Assembly (NCBI GenBank): GCA_002479785.1
Contig: DLPD01000005.1
Location: forward strand, 62,001 to 126,000
Length of the DNA stretch: 64,000 nt
Direction: 5' to 3'
Origin: Cytophagaceae bacterium UBA7467
GTDB taxonomy: Bacteria; Bacteroidota; Bacteroidia; Cytophagales; Spirosomataceae
The notes beneath the pieces were generated by a model. It saw nothing but the letters and a program-made list of their open reading frames with translations, had not been told where the DNA came from and did no database searches. The number at the start of each line of letters is the position of its first letter. The first letter of the stretch is position 1. The position numbers and the translations under genes were made by a program. Positions 35,779 to 44,188 of this stretch are shown piece by piece.

Positions 35779-35803
35779 GCGTAGTTTTCGGAAAATTACG
35801 CTG

Positions 35804-36871
35804 ATGAAAACCACCTATCCCTTATCTGTTTACCAGATAGCCTTAACCTATCTTCCAGAGGTAGGTCCTGTAAAAGGCAAAAAGCTTGTTTCACTATACC
35901 CTCATTTATCTGATATTTTCCGATTAGCTTCTTATCAACCTTTCGCAGCGGAAGCCTTACGCGAAGCTGAAAAGACGGTTCTTTTATGTGCGGAAGATGA
36001 TATTCAAATACTCTATTTCGAAGATCCGGAATATCCACAGCGGATTAAAGAGTTGTATGATGCCCCTCTTATTCTCTTTAAGAAAGGAAAAGCAGATTTG
36101 AACGCTCACCGTATCGTGGCAGTAGTTGGTACGCGTCACGCGAGTGATGTCGGTAAAAAGGTAACTGAAGAATTAGTTCAGTCTGCGATTAAAGATGAGG
36201 TTATGCTGGTGAGTGGTTTTGCTAGAGGAATCGACATCGCACTACACAAAGCTTGTCTGAAATTTGATGTTCCTACCTTAGCCGTTCTAGCAGGTGGTTT
36301 TCGTCATATTTACCCGCATGAAAATGCGATGTATGTAGATCAAATTTTAGCTACAGGGGCTTTGCTCACAGAATATGCCCCTCATATTCCTCCTACATCT
36401 TATCACTTTCCTATTCGGAATCGCATTATTGCAGGTCTTTCAGATGCAACCGTGGTGGTAGAAGCCGCAGAAAAGGGTGGGGCACTCATTACAGCAGATT
36501 ATGCGCTTAATTACCATCGAACCGTTTTCGCAGTGCCAGGTAGTTTAAATCGGCCTTTCTCAAAAGGGTGTAATTTATTAATTCGAAACAATAAAGCCAC
36601 TATTTATACTTCATGGGATGATTTTATGCAGGAATTGAATTGGGAGCAAGCAAAAGATCGAATAGCATTACACCCTGAGTTAAGTCAAAAGCTTTTCACA
36701 TTAAATGAATCTACAATCATTTCCATGTTACACCGGGAAGGACAATTGTCTTCTAATGAACTATTGCAACGTTCCGAAGTTCAACAAGACGAGCTAGGGC
36801 TGATTCTATTGAATTTAGAATTAAAAGGGATGATACGATCGACAGATGGAGATGGCTATATGCTTGCCTAA
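35804..36871 (+). CDS. dprA: DNA-processing protein DprA
   Basis: 355 residues. DprA binds incoming single-stranded DNA during natural transformation and loads RecA. A SAM/HhH-like N-terminal domain (about 10-65) precedes the Rossmann-like DprA core with VVGTRHASDVGKKVT, LVSGFARGIDIALHKA, AVLAGGFRHIYPHEN and the FPIRNRIIAGLSDATVVVEA block. A C-terminal winged-helix segment (about 295-353; ISMLHREGQLSSNELLQRSE) completes the full form. The 3' end directly abuts pyrE on the other strand. Confidence 0.96.
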   Translation: MKTTYPLSVYQIALTYLPEVGPVKGKKLVSLYPHLSDIFRLASYQPFAAEALREAEKTVLLCAEDDIQILYFEDPEYPQRIKELYDAPLILFKKGKADLNAHRIVAVVGTRHASDVGKKVTEELVQSAIKDEVMLVSGFARGIDIALHKACLKFDVPTLAVLAGGFRHIYPHENAMYVDQILATGALLTEYAPHIPPTSYHFPIRNRIIAGLSDATVVVEAAEKGGALITADYALNYHRTVFAVPGSLNRPFSKGCNLLIRNNKATIYTSWDDFMQELNWEQAKDRIALHPELSQKLFTLNESTIISMLHREGQLSSNELLQRSEVQQDELGLILLNLELKGMIRSTDGDGYMLA

Positions 36872-37510
36872 TTATTTTCGCCAAGTATCAGGTGAAATTC
36901 TCCAGTCTTGTAAGGTTACTAATTGTGTCTCCGTTACATAATCTAATTTCACGGCCTCTTCAATTAGTGCATTATAATCACTTAAAGTATACAAGGGAAT
37001 ACTTGCTTTTTTGAAATTATCCGAAGCAATTTCAAAACCATAGGTAAAAATAGCGACCATGCCTAGTACTTCTGCCCCAGCTTCTTTCAAGGCATCCGCA
37101 GCCTTTAATGAACTACCACCTGTGGAGATAAGGTCTTCGATTAATACGACTTTTTGGCCTTTTTCTACTTTACCTTCGATTTGATTTCCCATGCCATGTT
37201 TCTTAGGCTCCGGACGAACGTAACAAAAGGGTAAGTCTAAAAAATCAGCGACTAAAGCGCCCTGAGCAATTCCAGCGGTTGCTACGCCAGCAATGATTTC
37301 TGCTTGAGGGAAGTAAGCTTTAACAGCAGCGGATAAGCAGTTTTTGATATAAGTTCGTACCTCAGGAAAAGACAAAGAAACGCGGTTATCGCAATAAATC
37401 GGAGAATTCCATCCAGATGCCCAAGTAAATGGTTGATCCGGTCGCAATTGAATAGCTTGAATCTTTAACAGGTGTTGGGCAACTTCTTGTGGAATCGTCA
37501 AATTTTGCAT
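36872..37510 (-). CDS. pyrE: Orotate phosphoribosyltransferase
   Basis: 212 residues, the usual size. It joins orotate and PRPP to give OMP in pyrimidine synthesis. The PRPP-binding loop VVLIEDLISTGGSSLKA (about 121-137) is intact, with the upstream VRPEPKKHGMGNQIEG loop carrying the catalytic Lys residues and the N-terminal FTWASGWNSPIYCDNR substrate segment. It is monocistronic and convergent with dprA with no gap. Confidence 0.96.
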   Translation of the reverse strand: MQNLTIPQEVAQHLLKIQAIQLRPDQPFTWASGWNSPIYCDNRVSLSFPEVRTYIKNCLSAAVKAYFPQAEIIAGVATAGIAQGALVADFLDLPFCYVRPEPKKHGMGNQIEGKVEKGQKVVLIEDLISTGGSSLKAADALKEAGAEVLGMVAIFTYGFEIASDNFKKASIPLYTLSDYNALIEEAVKLDYVTETQLVTLQDWRISPDTWRK

Positions 37511-37574
37511 GAGGGCTGTTTATGAATTTATGTACAAAAATAATTTATTCAGTTTATCTTTCACTATTTAATTC

Positions 37575-37582
37575 TATTTTTG
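37575..37582 (+). promoter_or_regulatory. -7 promoter element of the NUDIX gene
   Basis: TATTTTTG, a match to TAnnTTTG, ends 18 bases before the ATG at 37601. It overlaps a possible TTG start at 37580 and therefore argues for the ATG. No clear -33 element. Confidence 0.45.
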
Positions 37583-37600
37583 CCACACAAAATTGAAAAG

Positions 37601-38281
37601 ATGGTAATTTTTATTGATGATCGACCGATCAGAATTGTGAAGAAGAAAGAGTTGGGAGAAATGCCATCTAAAGAGGATTTTGATTTAGTATTAGATGCTC
37701 GTTTGTCCCCATTAAAAGTGGAGAATTTTAGTGGTCACACCTGCATCATCAATGCAAGCACAGATCAAGTTGAGAAAATACTGATGAATTTGCATGCTAA
37801 ATCAGGTATTCATTTTCACGCACTTTATCTAATTGTTGAAGATCGTAAGCTATTTAAACAAAAAATTGTCAAGCTATATCAACTTGTAGAAGCGGCTGGT
37901 GGGGTAGTTGTTAATCAGGATCAACACGTTTTGTGGATGTATCGTTTAGGAAAATGGGATTTGCCTAAAGGGAAATTGGAGAAGAACGAGAAATTTGAAA
38001 CAGCTGCAGTCAGAGAGGTAGAAGAAGAATGTAATGTTAAAGCTGTATTAGGAAAAAAAATCTGCACCACTTACCATACCTATACTCATAAAAATAAGCT
38101 TGTGTTGAAAAAGACGCGTTGGTATGCGATGAAAACAGCCTTTACAGGTAAGCTAATTCCGCAAACAGAAGAGGGTATAGAAAAAGTAGAGTGGTTAAAT
38201 GAGAAAAAGCAAATACAGGCTTTAACCAATACCTACTCTTCGATTCGATACGTCATTGAAAAATTCAAGAAATTAGTCTAA
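37601..38281 (+). CDS. NUDIX hydrolase
   Basis: 226 residues from the ATG at 37601; the longer frame begins with a TTG inside the promoter. An N-terminal domain of about 100 residues (VIFIDDRPIRIVKKKELG) precedes the NUDIX fold. The Nudix box is complete: GKLEKNE...REVEEEC around residues 124-144. Such Bacteroidota proteins hydrolyse nucleoside-diphosphate-linked compounds; substrate not predictable. The 3' end overlaps coaD by 9 bases on the other strand. Confidence 0.87.
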   Translation: MVIFIDDRPIRIVKKKELGEMPSKEDFDLVLDARLSPLKVENFSGHTCIINASTDQVEKILMNLHAKSGIHFHALYLIVEDRKLFKQKIVKLYQLVEAAGGVVVNQDQHVLWMYRLGKWDLPKGKLEKNEKFETAAVREVEEECNVKAVLGKKICTTYHTYTHKNKLVLKKTRWYAMKTAFTGKLIPQTEEGIEKVEWLNEKKQIQALTNTYSSIRYVIEKFKKLV

Positions 38282-38731
38282 GGTATAAGGCAAGTATTGG
38301 TCCACAGGACTTCCATAGCGATGTAGATCGCGGATAATTGTGGAGCTGATAGGGGCTAAATGTGGCGAGGTAATTAGGAAAACCGTCTCTAATTCATTGT
38401 GTATGTGTCTATTTACTTGGGATATCGAGTTTTCATATTCGAAATCTGTCGTGTTTCGTAATCCTCTAATGATAAATTTAGCACCATATTCATGTGCTAC
38501 ATTTGCCGTTAAGTTTTGATAAGTCACCACGGAAACGGGCTTTCCTTCAAATGTTTTGCGAATATATTCCTCCATTTTCACTAGTGGGAAATAGCGTGAT
38601 TTGGAGGAGTTTTGGCCTATGCCTATAATAACTTCATCAAATAAAGCTAAAGCTCTAAGTACGATATCTTCGTGCCCTTTCGTAAAAGGATCAAAAGAAC
38701 CTGGGAAAAATGCTTTTTTAGGATTGGACAT
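38273..38731 (-). CDS. coaD: Pantetheine-phosphate adenylyltransferase
   Basis: 152 residues from the ATG at 38731, starting MSNPKKAFFPGSFDP. A longer frame to 38761 lies wholly inside the upstream gene. PPAT makes dephospho-CoA, the penultimate step of CoA synthesis. Present are the GSFDPFTKGHEDIV nucleotide-binding loop (T-x-G-H form), the FIIRGLRN segment and the C-terminal ISSTIIRDL motif with the catalytic Ser/Thr-rich loop. It overlaps the DUF3822 gene by 14 bases, a pairing common in Bacteroidota. Confidence 0.95.
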   Translation of the reverse strand: MSNPKKAFFPGSFDPFTKGHEDIVLRALALFDEVIIGIGQNSSKSRYFPLVKMEEYIRKTFEGKPVSVVTYQNLTANVAHEYGAKFIIRGLRNTTDFEYENSISQVNRHIHNELETVFLITSPHLAPISSTIIRDLHRYGSPVDQYLPYTLD

Positions 38732-39323
38732 AGGGAATTTGATAGAGTGATGCGTCAGCAATTTCCTCTGATCCAGATACCAATAGTGGTGGATATAAAG
38801 TCCAATTCAAAGAAAATGCATCTCGTATAGATTGCAAATAAAAGGCTAATTCAATGGAGGATTCGAAAGGATATGCATTCGCTAATTGTAATTTATTTCC
38901 TTGATAAAGGCTGGCAAAAGCTAATTTACCTTCTATAAAAAGCGTTAATTGTTGATCATTTCGTTGTAAGCACGAGGCTAACGTGTGAGTGTAACTAATT
39001 TTTGCGTAAGGGAAATAGGCTGATATATGGTCCTTTAAATCACTAGGGACTAAAAAGACCAGATTAGCATCCTCGGCTGAAATGGCTTGTTGTTGTATTT
39101 CTTTCCCCACTAATGCGTGTTCACCTAATGCTTTTTCAAGAAAGCCTAGGCGGTAGATAGGTGAATCAAAGGTTTTCGGAATTAATAGGAAATGTTCATT
39201 TGAGATTTCAATCTGTACCGCTTTTATTCGGATATCCTTTTTCGGGTGAGCTAATAATTGCTCCCGGAAATTCTCAGCGTTTAGGCGCAGATGCAATGTT
39301 TCGGCCGAATTTGTGGGTTCCAT
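38718..39323 (-). CDS. DUF3822 family protein
   Basis: 201 residues from the ATG at 39323; an upstream ATG at 39374 would extend into the promoter region. DUF3822 proteins look like degenerate actin/hexokinase-fold proteins and in Bacteroidota typically lie directly upstream of coaD, as here with a 14-base overlap. Typical parts are the acidic early strand segment, FLVPSDLKDHISAYFP, the LTLFIEGKLAFASLY strand pair and a final YPPLLVSG-like stretch. The function is unknown; coupling with coaD suggests a role near CoA synthesis, but that is inference. Confidence 0.82.
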   Translation of the reverse strand: MEPTNSAETLHLRLNAENFREQLLAHPKKDIRIKAVQIEISNEHFLLIPKTFDSPIYRLGFLEKALGEHALVGKEIQQQAISAEDANLVFLVPSDLKDHISAYFPYAKISYTHTLASCLQRNDQQLTLFIEGKLAFASLYQGNKLQLANAYPFESSIELAFYLQSIRDAFSLNWTLYPPLLVSGSEEIADASLYQIPYVQS

Positions 39324-39371
39324 AGTCTCTAATTCGTTTCGAAATTGCAAAAAAAATATGATAATCGGTGC

Positions 39372-39388
39372 CAAAATTAGTAATTTTG
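39372..39388. promoter_or_regulatory. Back-to-back -7 elements between DUF3822-coaD and the ABC-F gene
   Basis: CAAAATTA-G-TAATTTTG is a perfect 17-base inverted repeat. Each arm is a TAATTTTG -7 element, one reading left (39372-39379) toward DUF3822-coaD and one reading right (39381-39388) toward the ABC-F gene. Matching -33 elements at the normal spacing were not found. Confidence 0.5.
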
Positions 39389-39410
39389 CACCCTATTTAA
39401 TCCAGCTCCT

Positions 39411-41024
39411 ATGTTGCAAGTATCTAATGTGTCCCTTCGTTTTGGGAAAAGAGTCCTTTTTGAAGAAGTTAACATCAAATTTACGGAAGGTAACTGTTAT
39501 GGTTTAATCGGTGCTAATGGCGCAGGTAAATCCACCTTCTTGAAAATATTATCTGGCGAAATTGAGTCTCAAACAGGTTCCGTTTCGATGAATCCAGGTG
39601 AGCGTATGTCGATTTTGAAACAAAATCACTTCGAATACGAGGAAGTTCAAGTTTTACAAACGGTGATAATGGGGAATAAGCGTCTTTATGACATCATGTT
39701 AGAAAAGGATGCTATTTATTTGAAAGAAGACTTTACGGAAGCTGATGGAAATAGAGCAGCAGATTTAGAGGCTGAGTTTGCTGAATTGAATGGATGGGAG
39801 GCAGAATCAGAAGCAGGATCCTTATTAAGTGGTTTAGGGATTAAAGAAGATTTGCATTATACTTTATTGAAGGATTTGAATGGATCTGATAAAGTCAAGG
39901 TTTTATTAGCCCAAGCCTTATTTGGTAATCCTGATATTTTATTGCTCGATGAGCCTACGAATAACTTGGATATAGACTCCATTTTATGGTTGGAAGGCTA
40001 TTTGATGAACTTCAAAAATACGGTGATTGTAGTTTCTCACGATCGTCACTTCTTAGATAATGTGTGTACACACATTGCTGACTTAGATTTTGGCAAAATT
40101 CAATTATATGGTGGTACCTATACCTTCTGGTACGAATCATCTCAATTAGCCGCACGTCAACGCGCAGATCAAAATAAGAAAACGGACGAAAAACGAAAAG
40201 AATTAGAAGAGTTTATTCGCCGATTCTCTGCGAATGTAGCTAAGTCAAAACAAGCGACTTCACGTCAAAAAATGTTAGACAAATTACAAGTCGATGACAT
40301 CAAACCTTCTTCACGTAAATATCCTTTCATCAATTTTAAACCTGAACGTGAAGCAGGAGATCAATTATTGAGTGTGGTGAATCTATCTGCTAAGACAGAA
40401 GATGGAGTTCCTTTATTCACGAATCTCTCATTCACGATAAATAAGGGTGATAAAGTAGCCTTGTTAGCGAAAGATTCATTAGCTATCACTGCTTTATTAG
40501 ACATTTTAGCTGGAGAGAACACGAATTTTACAGGAGAGTTCACTTGGGGCGTAACCACGACGCAGACCTATTTGCCTAATGATAATGCTAAATATTTCCA
40601 AGATGACTCTTTGAATCTAGTGGATTGGTTACGTCAGTATTCAACCGAGAAAGATGAAAGTTTTATACGTGGATTCTTAGGTCGCATGTTGTTCTCCGGT
40701 GATGAAGCTTTGAAAAAATGTACGGTTATATCAGGAGGGGAAAAACAACGTTGTATGTTCTCTCGTATGATGTTGTCGGGGGCAAATGTATTGTTATTTG
40801 ATGAGCCTACGAACCACTTGGATTTAGAATCAATTACTGCCTTGAATAATGGGATGATGGAGTTCCCAGGAACGATTCTTTTCACTTGTCATGATCACCA
40901 GTTAACAAATACGGTGGCAAATCGTGTCATCGAGATAGGTACTAAGGGTCAATTAGATAAGTTAATGACCTATGATGAGTTCATAACAGATCCTACGGTG
41001 AAAGCACAAAGAGCCGCACTTTAA
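39411..41024 (+). CDS. ABC-F family ATP-binding cassette protein (YbiT-like)
   Basis: 537 residues with two ABC domains and a charged linker (about 240-305). ABC-F proteins bind ribosomes and act on stalled translation. Domain 1 has a standard Walker A GANGAGKST (about 37-45) and LLDEPTNNLD Walker B, but its signature is LNGSD rather than LSGGQ. Domain 2 has ISGGEKQR and LLFDEPTNHLD, but its Walker A is degenerate (LLAKDSLAIT, about 348-357, no invariant Lys-Ser). The two defects fall on the same composite ATP site. It is followed by a strong terminator. Confidence 0.93.
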   Translation: MLQVSNVSLRFGKRVLFEEVNIKFTEGNCYGLIGANGAGKSTFLKILSGEIESQTGSVSMNPGERMSILKQNHFEYEEVQVLQTVIMGNKRLYDIMLEKDAIYLKEDFTEADGNRAADLEAEFAELNGWEAESEAGSLLSGLGIKEDLHYTLLKDLNGSDKVKVLLAQALFGNPDILLLDEPTNNLDIDSILWLEGYLMNFKNTVIVVSHDRHFLDNVCTHIADLDFGKIQLYGGTYTFWYESSQLAARQRADQNKKTDEKRKELEEFIRRFSANVAKSKQATSRQKMLDKLQVDDIKPSSRKYPFINFKPEREAGDQLLSVVNLSAKTEDGVPLFTNLSFTINKGDKVALLAKDSLAITALLDILAGENTNFTGEFTWGVTTTQTYLPNDNAKYFQDDSLNLVDWLRQYSTEKDESFIRGFLGRMLFSGDEALKKCTVISGGEKQRCMFSRMMLSGANVLLFDEPTNHLDLESITALNNGMMEFPGTILFTCHDHQLTNTVANRVIEIGTKGQLDKLMTYDEFITDPTVKAQRAAL

Positions 41025-41033
41025 GGATTCATA

Positions 41034-41067
41034 AAAAAAGGCCAGTACGAAAGCGCTGGCCTTTTTT
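41034..41067. terminator. Bidirectional terminator between ABC-F and gapN
   Basis: ggccag (41040-41045) pairs with ctggcc (41056-41061), flanked by an A tract on the left and a T tract on the right, between two convergent genes. Confidence 0.85.
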
Positions 41068-41083
41068 ATGCAATATAAACTGA

Positions 41084-42706
41084 TTACAAAATAAATCTTG
41101 TCGACAAGAAATTCGATTGTTGATTCTCTACGATTGCATTCACGATATCCTTATTCGATTGAGTTGCTTTAGTAGCCACTACAGTACGAATTGAGAACGA
41201 ACGTAATGCTGCCGTAACAGAAAGAGTACCCTCAGCAGAATCCTTACGGCCAGTGAAAGGGAAAGAATCCGGTCCACGTTGGCATTGAGCATTGATATTC
41301 ACACGTGAAACTTGATTTACCGTAGCATCAATTAACTCAGATATTTGATTGACATCTGTCCCGAAAATTGCCACTTGCTGTCCGTGAGAAGATTCGTGGA
41401 TATAATCGATAGGCTCATCTAAACTTTCGAATGGAACTACTGGTACTACCGGCCCAAATTGCTCTTCATGCCAAACCTTCATTTTACTATTCACTGGATA
41501 CAATAACGCTGGGAAGAAGATCGATTTAAAGTTTTCACCCCCATGCTCATTGATTACTTTAGCTCCGTGCAACTTAGCATCTTCAATTAATTCGGTTAAA
41601 TAAGCAGGTTTGTTTGGCTCAGGAAGAGGCGTGATTTGAACACCTGGTTCCCACATCATACCTAATTTTAGCGACTCAATACGTTTCGCTAATCCTTCAT
41701 TAAATTTGTCTACTAGCGATTTGTGAACGAAAATGATTTTCACGGCCGTACAACGTTGTCCGTTGAACGAAAGTGAACCTAGTAAACATTCGTTAATGGC
41801 TGATTCTAAATCTGCACTTTCTGTTACGATTGCCGCATTCTTAGCGTCTAGACCTAAAATAGCACGTAGTCGGTTTACTTTCGGGTGCATTTTCTTCAAT
41901 TTATCCGCTACTTTAGAGGAACCGATTAAAGTCAAAACATCGATCTTACCTGATTCCATTAATTGAGGGATAATTGAATTTCCACGTCCGTAAAGTGTAT
42001 TGATTACACCTGCAGGGAAGGAATCTTTAAATGCCTCTAATAGAGGATAGTGCAATAAAGTACCGTGTTTAGGTGGTTTGAACAAGACGATATTTCCCAT
42101 AATTAACGCTGGGATTAACGTAGTGAAAGTTTCATTCAATGGATAATTGAATGGTCCCATACATAGAACTACGCCTAATGGCGAACGTCTCACTTGACCT
42201 ATAATACCTTCTTCGATTAAGAAAGTAGACGAGTTGCGGTCAATATCTTTTAAAGCACCGATGGTATCGTATATGTATTGAACAGTACGGTCAAATTCTT
42301 TTTGTGAATCGCCTAGTGATTTACCAATTTCCCACATTAATAACTTGACAACCTCGTCTCGCTTTTGAATCATTTTTTGTGTGAATTTCTCCACACATTC
42401 AATTCGTTGGGCAACTGTCATCGAGGGCCATTCGCCACGTCCATTAGAATATGCCTTCACACCGGCATACAAAACTTCCATTGCGTCTGCTGCGTCTGTA
42501 ATAGGATAGGAGCCGATTCGTTTTTGTTCGAAACCTTTGTCAGTTTTTACATAAATAGGAGACCAAACGTCTTGCGTTTTTCCTTTCCATTGACGCATCT
42601 CTCCATTGACTAAATACTCTTTTTGTTCAATGGGTTGCGTTAAATCGTATTCTTTAGGAATTTCCCCTGCAACAGGGAATAGGGTTTGTAAATTGCTATC
42701 TGGCAT
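41084..42706 (-). CDS. gapN: NADP-dependent non-phosphorylating glyceraldehyde-3-phosphate dehydrogenase (GapN-type aldehyde dehydrogenase)
   Basis: 540 residues of the aldehyde dehydrogenase superfamily. The GapN group oxidises glyceraldehyde-3-phosphate directly to 3-phosphoglycerate and makes NADPH. The catalytic Cys is C319 in SFNGQRCTAV, the catalytic Glu lies in the LGLDAKNAAIV region upstream, and the C-terminal CQRGPDSFPFTGRKDSAEG is the segment that marks GapN and plant NP-GAPDH. The protein carries a longer N-terminus than bacterial GapN from streptococci. Transcribed alone: it has a terminator behind and 128 bases of gene-free DNA before it. Confidence 0.88.
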   Translation of the reverse strand: MPDSNLQTLFPVAGEIPKEYDLTQPIEQKEYLVNGEMRQWKGKTQDVWSPIYVKTDKGFEQKRIGSYPITDAADAMEVLYAGVKAYSNGRGEWPSMTVAQRIECVEKFTQKMIQKRDEVVKLLMWEIGKSLGDSQKEFDRTVQYIYDTIGALKDIDRNSSTFLIEEGIIGQVRRSPLGVVLCMGPFNYPLNETFTTLIPALIMGNIVLFKPPKHGTLLHYPLLEAFKDSFPAGVINTLYGRGNSIIPQLMESGKIDVLTLIGSSKVADKLKKMHPKVNRLRAILGLDAKNAAIVTESADLESAINECLLGSLSFNGQRCTAVKIIFVHKSLVDKFNEGLAKRIESLKLGMMWEPGVQITPLPEPNKPAYLTELIEDAKLHGAKVINEHGGENFKSIFFPALLYPVNSKMKVWHEEQFGPVVPVVPFESLDEPIDYIHESSHGQQVAIFGTDVNQISELIDATVNQVSRVNINAQCQRGPDSFPFTGRKDSAEGTLSVTAALRSFSIRTVVATKATQSNKDIVNAIVENQQSNFLSTRFIL

Positions 42707-42834
42707 TTTCTTGCTTATTAATTTTTACAAATTTCCGGATTTAGTACATTTCAAATAAATGACTGAAACAATTATTTAAATAGTGCAATGATTTTCCGGT
42801 TATTTACTAATATAAAGTCAAGAAAAGGGGAAAA

Positions 42835-43017
42835 TTACTCTTTTTTCAAAGGGTATTTTCTCCTGATTTTATTGATAATGAACTTATTTTGTTCGGTAAA
42901 ACTGGCAGGATGCAACAGCATAAAGGTGTTTGACCAATTTTGAAAGAGCATTGGGTCAGCCGTTGAAAAACGAGCGGAACAGATGTTTTTCTGAATTAAG
43001 TAGTCGCTAAATTCCAT
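42835..43017 (-). CDS. Small conserved-looking hypothetical protein
   Basis: 60 residues beginning MEFSDYLIQKNICSARF and ending in a basic tail, with a WSNTFMLLHPASFTEQNKF segment and NKIRRKYPL near the C-terminus. I recall short proteins with this FTxQKxFxINKIRRKYPL pattern in other Bacteroidota, which argues for a real gene. The start overlaps the 3' end of the MFS gene by 11 bases, so it would be translated from the same transcript. Function unknown. Confidence 0.6.
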   Translation of the reverse strand: MEFSDYLIQKNICSARFSTADPMLFQNWSNTFMLLHPASFTEQNKFIINKIRRKYPLKKE

Positions 43018-44188
43018 AGGTCCAATTTTGTTTTTTTGTCCACAATAAGAAAAAGGCTAACAAAGATAATAAGGCGGCAAGTAAAAATGGAATGGGTATT
43101 TGACTTGCTATACCTTGGTAAATTTCGCCTGAAACATAAGCACCTATACCGATTCCGGCCTCTAATGCAATATACATGGTGGCCATGGCTCGACCCATAT
43201 GGTTCCTATCGCCTAGGTCATTGGTCCATGCAGCTAATGTAGGCGTGTTGAATCCCCAGGCGATTCCATAAATAATGGCAGAGGCAATTAGAAGGTACGA
43301 ATTCACTGAAAAGACGAGTAAGAACATCGAAAGACTTAACATAAGGCAGCCGAAAATCAACACAGGTACGCGTCCATATTGATCTGATGCTTTGGAAAAA
43401 AAGAATCGAATTACAATAGAAGAAACGGTGTATAGGGTGAAATACAAGCCTTTATTCGTCCAACCTACTTCCTTAGATGTATCTGGAATCAAGGTAATCA
43501 TTGCGCCCGCAGAAAAGGAAACAAAAAGCATTACCCAAAATACAGGAATTACTTTGGGCTCAAACACATCTTTCCACCCAATTCGAAAGAGTGATAGAGT
43601 GAATCTTGATTTCATAGCCTTCGGCAATGTCTCTTTCATTCGACTTAAAATAAGAATAGAGGCTAGGGCAAATACAGAGGAAATATAGAACATTTGGTCT
43701 ATTCCATAGGTTGAGGCTAAAAAACTGCCAATAGCAGGTCCAATTGACATTCCGGTTGCTGTAAAAATGCCTAAACTGCCCTGAGCCTCTCCTCTGCGAT
43801 CCTCTGGAATGACATCTGCAACATAAGCTGCCGTAGCAGTGGGTTTTGTTCCAGTTGACATTCCATGAATAAAACGTAGAAATAAAAAGCCCTGAACCGT
43901 ATGTAAAAGCGGGTAAAGTCCACCACAGATAAAGCAAACGAGTGATCCGAACGCCATAATAGGAATACGTCCAATGTGATCTGTTAATTTACCTGAGAAG
44001 GGACGTGATAATCCCGCTGCCAGCGTAAATAATGCAATGGTGTATCCGATGTATTCTTTTCCACCAAGGCTTGCTAAATAATCCGGCAATTCTGGAATTA
44101 TCATCGAAAAACTGGCTGAGAACAAAAAGTTACTCAGGCAAAGTAAAAAAAAGGATAAGGTATATAAGGAAGGTTTAGTCTCTGTCAT
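43007..44188 (-). CDS. MFS transporter
   Basis: 393 residues with 12 predicted membrane helices. The major facilitator motif A is visible as GKLTDHIGRIPIMAFG (about 61-76), and the region after helix 4 has GTKPTATAAYVADVIPEDRRGEAQG. It resembles drug/metabolite efflux proteins of the DHA1 group; the substrate is unknown. The ATG lies directly next to the stop of the RND exporter gene, so the two are co-transcribed. Confidence 0.9.
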   Translation of the reverse strand: MTETKPSLYTLSFFLLCLSNFLFSASFSMIIPELPDYLASLGGKEYIGYTIALFTLAAGLSRPFSGKLTDHIGRIPIMAFGSLVCFICGGLYPLLHTVQGFLFLRFIHGMSTGTKPTATAAYVADVIPEDRRGEAQGSLGIFTATGMSIGPAIGSFLASTYGIDQMFYISSVFALASILILSRMKETLPKAMKSRFTLSLFRIGWKDVFEPKVIPVFWVMLFVSFSAGAMITLIPDTSKEVGWTNKGLYFTLYTVSSIVIRFFFSKASDQYGRVPVLIFGCLMLSLSMFLLVFSVNSYLLIASAIIYGIAWGFNTPTLAAWTNDLGDRNHMGRAMATMYIALEAGIGIGAYVSGEIYQGIASQIPIPFLLAALLSLLAFFLLWTKKQNWTYGI

